Below are positions 60,044-64,000 of a stretch of DNA of 64,000 bases, piece by piece (positions within the stretch are counted from its first letter, which is position 1; each line of letters starts with the position of its first letter). The notes under the pieces are model-generated. The model had not been told where the DNA came from. It did no database searches and saw nothing but the letters and a program-made list of their open reading frames with translations. The DNA comes from Rhodanobacteraceae bacterium (GTDB lineage: Bacteria > Pseudomonadota > Gammaproteobacteria > Xanthomonadales > Rhodanobacteraceae): positions 49,190 through 113,189 of the forward strand of contig PLNP01000024.1 of NCBI GenBank assembly GCA_003142815.1. The letters run 5' to 3'. Both the position numbers and the translations under genes were made by a program.

Positions 60044-62567
60044 AATACTCTCCACGCGCGTTGCCGATCTGCTGCGCGCGGCGCTCGACCAACCAGCACA
60101 CCTGCGCGCGGCATGGCTCGACGCGAACTGCGCAGGCGACGCAGCGCTGTGCGCAACGCTCGCGCGTCTGCTCGCACTTGATGCAAGCCACGGCCTCGCG
60201 CTGGATCGGTCCGTTGCCGAATTCGCGGCCGACCTGTTCGAACCAGCGCCGGACGCGACGGTATCCGGCCAGCGCATCGGCCCGTATCGTTTGGAGCGCA
60301 AGCTCGGCGAAGGCGGCATGGGTAGCGTCTGGCTGGCCGAGCGCGTCGAGGGCGGCTTCGCGCAGCAGGTCGCGCTGAAGCTGATCCGGCTCGGCATGGA
60401 TAGCGCCACCGTGCTCGCGCAGTTCCGCCGCGAGCGCGAGCTGCTGGCCCAGCTCAGCCATCCCGACATCGCCCGCCTGCTCGACGGTGGCCTCGATGCG
60501 CACGGTCGGCCGTGGTTCGCGATGGAGTACGTCGAAGGCGTCGACCTGCGCGAATGGATCGAGCGCGGCGGCACGGATGCGCGCACGCGTCTCGATCTGT
60601 TCCTGCGTCTGTGCCGCGTGGTCGCCTATGCGCATCACCGCCTGATTGTGCATCGCGATCTGAAGCCTTCGAACGTACTGGTGCGTGCGGACGGCACGCC
60701 GTGTCTGCTCGATTTCGGCATCGCCAAGCTGGTCGAAGCCGATGCGGCGAACGACACCGTCACCATGCAGCGTTTTCTGACCCGCGCCTATGCCGCACCT
60801 GAGCAGCTGCAGGGCGGCGCGGTGACCACTGCGACCGATGTGTTCGCGCTCGGCGCGCTGCTGTTCGAACTGTTGACCGGCCTGCGCTACTCCACGCTGC
60901 GCCGCGATGACGGCACGGTGACCCGGCCGAGCGCGGCCTTGCGGCTCGGTGCGAGCACGCCCGCGCCAGCGCTTAACGCCGTGCAGCTGCGTGGCGATCT
61001 CGATGCGATCGTGCTGCGCGCGTTGGCGGCGGAACCGCAGCGCCGCTACGCGAGTGCCGAGGCGCTGGCCGATGATGTGGAGCGCTTTCTCGCCGGCCGC
61101 CCGGTGACCGCCCGCCCGGACAGTACGCTATACCGGATCGGCAAATTCGCGCGCCGCAACCGGCTGGCCAGCGTGGCCGTCGTCGCGGCCGTGCTGGCGA
61201 TGATCATCGGCACCGGCATCAGCCTTTGGCAGGCGCAGCGCGCGGAACGCATGGCCGATCGCGCCGAGCGCAGCAAGCTGTTTCTGGTCGGTTTGCTCGA
61301 GGACGCCAATCCGTTCGACGAGCATCCGGGCCGCAAGGCGCCGCCCGACCGGCTGCTCGACAATGCGCTCGCGCGCATCGAGCGCGATTTCGCGGATGCG
61401 CCCGAGGTGCAGATCGAAATGCGCCAATTGATCCAGCAGACGCTGGTGCGCATCGGCGATCCGCGACACGCGCGGGTGCTGGCGCAGCGCAATGTCGAGG
61501 CGGCGCGCGCTTTCTACGGTGCCGGCGCAGCCGAGGTCGGCGTTGCGCTGAGCAACCTTGGCCTGGCCGCGGAGCAGGGCGGCGACGACGCGTCGGCACT
61601 GCCGGCTTTTCGCGAGGCCGAGCGTGTGCTGCGCGACGCCGGTTCCGCCTATGCGCGCGAGCGCATCTCGGTGATGACCGGCCTCGCCAAGCTCGCCAAC
61701 AATGCGGGTGACAACGCCGGAGCGCTGCGCCTGCATCAAGCCGTGCTGCGTGAACGCCAGGGCCTTGAGGGCGGGGAGAGTCCGGACGTGGCGATGGACC
61801 TGATGAATCTCGCCGCCGACGCGTTGTATGTCGAGCACTACGCCGAGGCCGAGGCGACCGCGCTGCGCGCGCACGGGATGCTGGTCAAGTTGCTCGGTGC
61901 GGATCACGCCCGACTCATCTATGTCGACAACACGCTCGGCCTGGCCCAGGCGCATGCCGGCCACGTCACCGCGGGCGTCGCCACGCTGGCCGCGGTCGAG
62001 CGCCGTGCGCGCGCTACGCTGAAGCCGGACGCACCGATGCTCGGTGCGGTGTTGAGCTCTCTCGGCAGCGCGCGCTTTCTCGATCACGACTGGGACGGCG
62101 CGATCGCTGCGTTGACCGAGTCGCGCCGGATCCTGGGCGCCAACGGACAGGCCACGCGCGGACGCGTCACCCTGCGCCTCGGCATGGCCCAGTTGGCCGC
62201 GCACCGGCCCGAAGCGCTGGCCACGCTGGAGGCGAGCCGCAGCGAACTCGCCACGTCCGGCGGCGGCGCTGGTTTCATCGCCTGCGCGCAGGCCGCGTAC
62301 GGCGTTGCGCTGGCGCGCGCCGGCGATGCCGCCGGCGGCGAAGCGCTGGCGCGCCAGGCGCGCGCCGACCTGCGCGCCGGCAGAGACGCCGGCAGTTCCC
62401 GTGTGGGCGAGATCGACATGCTGCTGGCCGATCTGCTCGATGCCCGCGATCAGGTCGAAGAGGCGCGCAGCCTGCGCGGTGAAGCGCTCGAGGTCTATCG
62501 GCGCGTATTCGGTCCCGATCATCCGCGAACGCGCGCGCTCGCAGCCGCGCTTGGCAGTGGAGCCTAG
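60036..62567 (+). CDS. Transmembrane Ser/Thr protein kinase with TPR-like C-terminus
   Basis: The kinase domain (~85-345) has the Gly loop LGEGGMGSVW at 90, VALKLI with the ATP-binding Lys, HRDLKPSN at 206 and DFGIAK at 226; all catalytic residues are present. A membrane helix lies at ~376-397 (LASVAVVAAVLAMIIGTGI). The remaining ~440 residues are helical repeats of TPR type (NLGLAAEQGGDDASALPAFR; NLAADALYVEHYAEAEATAL), probably periplasmic. The ATG at 60036 (or the GTG one codon earlier) overlaps the sigma-factor stop by 8 nt. The kinase probably controls that sigma factor by phosphorylation, as shown for some relatives; here this is inference. Confidence 0.92.
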   Translation: MTEILSTRVADLLRAALDQPAHLRAAWLDANCAGDAALCATLARLLALDASHGLALDRSVAEFAADLFEPAPDATVSGQRIGPYRLERKLGEGGMGSVWLAERVEGGFAQQVALKLIRLGMDSATVLAQFRRERELLAQLSHPDIARLLDGGLDAHGRPWFAMEYVEGVDLREWIERGGTDARTRLDLFLRLCRVVAYAHHRLIVHRDLKPSNVLVRADGTPCLLDFGIAKLVEADAANDTVTMQRFLTRAYAAPEQLQGGAVTTATDVFALGALLFELLTGLRYSTLRRDDGTVTRPSAALRLGASTPAPALNAVQLRGDLDAIVLRALAAEPQRRYASAEALADDVERFLAGRPVTARPDSTLYRIGKFARRNRLASVAVVAAVLAMIIGTGISLWQAQRAERMADRAERSKLFLVGLLEDANPFDEHPGRKAPPDRLLDNALARIERDFADAPEVQIEMRQLIQQTLVRIGDPRHARVLAQRNVEAARAFYGAGAAEVGVALSNLGLAAEQGGDDASALPAFREAERVLRDAGSAYARERISVMTGLAKLANNAGDNAGALRLHQAVLRERQGLEGGESPDVAMDLMNLAADALYVEHYAEAEATALRAHGMLVKLLGADHARLIYVDNTLGLAQAHAGHVTAGVATLAAVERRARATLKPDAPMLGAVLSSLGSARFLDHDWDGAIAALTESRRILGANGQATRGRVTLRLGMAQLAAHRPEALATLEASRSELATSGGGAGFIACAQAAYGVALARAGDAAGGEALARQARADLRAGRDAGSSRVGEIDMLLADLLDARDQVEEARSLRGEALEVYRRVFGPDHPRTRALAAALGSGA

Positions 62568-62782
62568 CCATGAGACGGCGCGGCGCCGTGGGCGGCCGAT
62601 TCAGGACAGGTCGCGCGGCGCTGCAGTGACCAGTGCCAGAGACAGCTGCGAGAGCGGGAAAGAGAACAGGACGGTCGTTCGGGAGGGATCCCTCCATGCC
62701 GGCCGGTCTTGTGTGTCCGGAACGCGTGCGGTTCGGTGTTACATACAGAAGCGCACCTGCGCGCAACTGATATGGAGTAGTC

Positions 62783-63673
62783 ATGAACGCGAAATCGAAT
62801 GCGGGCATCTGTGCCCGCCTGGCGCAAGCCATGCTTGCCGCAGCAGTCTTCTGCTTCGCCGCCGATGCCGGCGCGGCGAACGGCTCCGGGTACATGAAGG
62901 GAACCTGGGGCATGAGCGACACACCATACGAGATCAAGGTCGTCGATGCCTACGCTTATCGCGACAAGGACCCGATCGACGCGGCGAAGCAAGTCACCAT
63001 CGTGGTCCTGGCTGACAAGGCGATCGATGCCGCCGCGATCACCGGCGCGTTGGATCGCGAGGCCGCGATCCGTGACCAGATGGACAACGCCAAAGCCAGT
63101 TACGTCGAAATCACCATGATGGAGGGCGGCGATTCGCCGGCCCTCAATGTCTACGTCGCAGGCACGCATGGCAACACGGCGCTGTCCGGTGGGTTCACCG
63201 TTGCGCTGGAGACGAACGACGGCAAACGCGTGAAGGGCCATTGCAGCAACGATGCAAAGGAGAGAAAGGACTATCCAACCGATCTCAATTTCGCAGTGGC
63301 CATCGCGACGCCCGATCCGGGAACTGCGCTGCCCGCCGACGGTGGCGACGCGGGCAAGGCGTATGTCGCGTACGTTGCGGCGATACGCAAAGGCGATGTC
63401 GATGCGATCGCGCGTGTCATGGAAAAAGACCGTGCACGGGAATTCCTCGCGCACCGCCGCGATGCGGACTTCCAACAGATGCTCGGCATGTTCCAGGCGA
63501 TGTCACCGAAGGAAATCCATGTGCTCGGTGGTGCCCTGGTCGGCAATCGCGCGACGCTCGACGTGCAGGGCAAGGACAGCGGCGGCAACGAGCTCAAGGG
63601 CAAGGTACGCCTCCTCAAGGATGGAGACGGCTGGCGCGTCGCCGACGAGCATCTGACGACGATGTTGAAATAG
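62783..63673 (+). CDS. Secreted protein of unknown function
   Basis: A signal peptide (MLAAAVFCFAADAGA) is followed by about 150 residues without a known family and a C-terminal segment of ~110 residues (YVAYVAAIRKGDVDAIARVM through KGKVRLLKDGDGWRVADEHL). The end part resembles NTF2-/DUF4878-like lumazine-binding folds common in secreted bacterial proteins, by eye only. The middle contains charged strands (ITMMEGGDSPALNVYVAG). The ATG is at 62783 in the context GGAGTAGTC. It follows the sigma/kinase pair after 215 nt and may or may not be their target. Confidence 0.72.
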   Translation: MNAKSNAGICARLAQAMLAAAVFCFAADAGAANGSGYMKGTWGMSDTPYEIKVVDAYAYRDKDPIDAAKQVTIVVLADKAIDAAAITGALDREAAIRDQMDNAKASYVEITMMEGGDSPALNVYVAGTHGNTALSGGFTVALETNDGKRVKGHCSNDAKERKDYPTDLNFAVAIATPDPGTALPADGGDAGKAYVAYVAAIRKGDVDAIARVMEKDRAREFLAHRRDADFQQMLGMFQAMSPKEIHVLGGALVGNRATLDVQGKDSGGNELKGKVRLLKDGDGWRVADEHLTTMLK

Positions 63674-64000
63674 TGATCCTCGCGCGCCGCGATTCCATTC
63701 GTTGCGGACCGAGGTTTGTTGATCCACGAAGTCCCGCTCAATCGATACGCTGGAAGCCGAGGGCTTTTGGCTCCCTCTCCCCCAACAGCTTCATCGTTGG
63801 GGGACGAAGCCATGCGGCTTGCGAGTCGAGGTCGCATGCGACCGAGGTGGCTCGCGCATGGCTGAGCGCCCGAGCGCTAGCGCGAGGGCCGGGGGTGCTT
63901 AGCGAGGAACGAGCTTAGCAACGGGCTGGGGTGAGGGGGCGAGGTCCGTGGATGCGCAACATTGGGCAACCCTCGACGCAGCTTCTGCGTGTCCCCACTC
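63674..64000. other. Gene-free end of window with repeat-like sequence
   Basis: No convincing coding frame is seen. CTCCCCCAACAGCTTCATCGT near 63778 pairs in part with GTTGGGGGACGAAG just after it. AGCGCCCGAGCGCTAGCGCG near 63865 is palindromic, and CGGGCTGGGGTGAGGGGGCG near 63920 is a string common between genes of related genomes. A gene may begin beyond the window. Confidence 0.4.

Noticed and set aside
63770-64000. Possible start of another gene at the window edge
   Set aside because: No frame shows protein-like content; the sequence is repeat-like.

Overview
The window is GC-rich DNA from a gammaproteobacterial chromosome. Gene orders point to the Xanthomonadales (Lysobacterales), and a Rhodanobacteraceae-type genome (for example Dokdonella- or Rudaea-like) is my best inference. 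The evidence is the algC-dut-coaBC block beside radC, argS followed by a SPOR-domain protein, divergent speA/speE, zapA-6S RNA-ygfA next to ygfB-pepP, and a secreted protein ending in a DGF-type tail. No species can be fixed from the sequence alone.

Layout. 1-1000: 3' end of rpoD, then a tRNA-Ile(CAU) gene interrupted by a 235-nt group I intron. 1.2-3.2 kb: a di-iron hydroxylase and a flippase-like membrane protein. 3.3-8.4 kb: algC (fused to a membrane sensor-like N-terminus), dut, coaBC and divergent radC. 8.6-14.1 kb: an HD protein, argS, a SPOR protein and a secreted beta-propeller protein. 14.1-20.2 kb: a 3-hydroxyisobutyrate-dehydrogenase-like enzyme, speA/speE for polyamine synthesis, a small PGPG membrane protein and a gamma-glutamyltransferase. 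20.3-25.3 kb: a frameshifted small gene, a ParA-like ATPase, an EF-hand protein, sixA, a YceI protein and a phospholipase-D-type enzyme. 25.3-31.7 kb: repeats, a DUF1232 protein, an RDD protein, a thiolase, an acyltransferase-like protein, a GNAT protein and a methyltransferase.

31.7-37.2 kb is the disturbed part. An intact ntrBC pair has a textbook NtrC operator touching the ntrB start codon. A second, diverged copy of the last ~40 codons of ntrC lies 1.65 kb away, and the space between holds one relatively AT-rich orphan secreted-protein gene, so something appears to have entered at the 3' end of ntrC. On the other side of ntrB are a decayed HigA/ImmA-type antitoxin, a decayed serine recombinase, an orphan intrinsic terminator and a frameshifted protein fragment.

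37.3-48.4 kb returns to core genes: a beta-helix surface protein, rpiA, an EVE protein, ygfA, 6S RNA, zapA and a ZapB-like partner, a very large propeller/PAS/GGDEF/EAL sensor, ygfB and pepP. 48.5-56 kb groups an AcvB/VirJ-like two-domain protein, a decayed and an intact copy of a small secreted protein, a DUF2167 protein, full-length mprF and a second VirJ-like protein. This looks like a lysyl-phosphatidylglycerol synthesis/turnover neighbourhood. 56-59.3 kb is a cytochrome bd operon with two tiny subunits (cydP, cydA, cydB, cydX). 59.4-62.6 kb is an ECF sigma factor whose stop overlaps the start of a transmembrane Ser/Thr kinase with a TPR-like region.

Intergenic space carries several repeat families: REP-like inverted pairs (14996, 27461, 39611, 48371 and a broken one at 26161), GAATCCC heptamer arrays (7691, 25441, 56249) and a 42-nt element with ATTGATTCGG ends (8401, 50646). 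No CRISPR array, rRNA or intact insertion sequence was seen.
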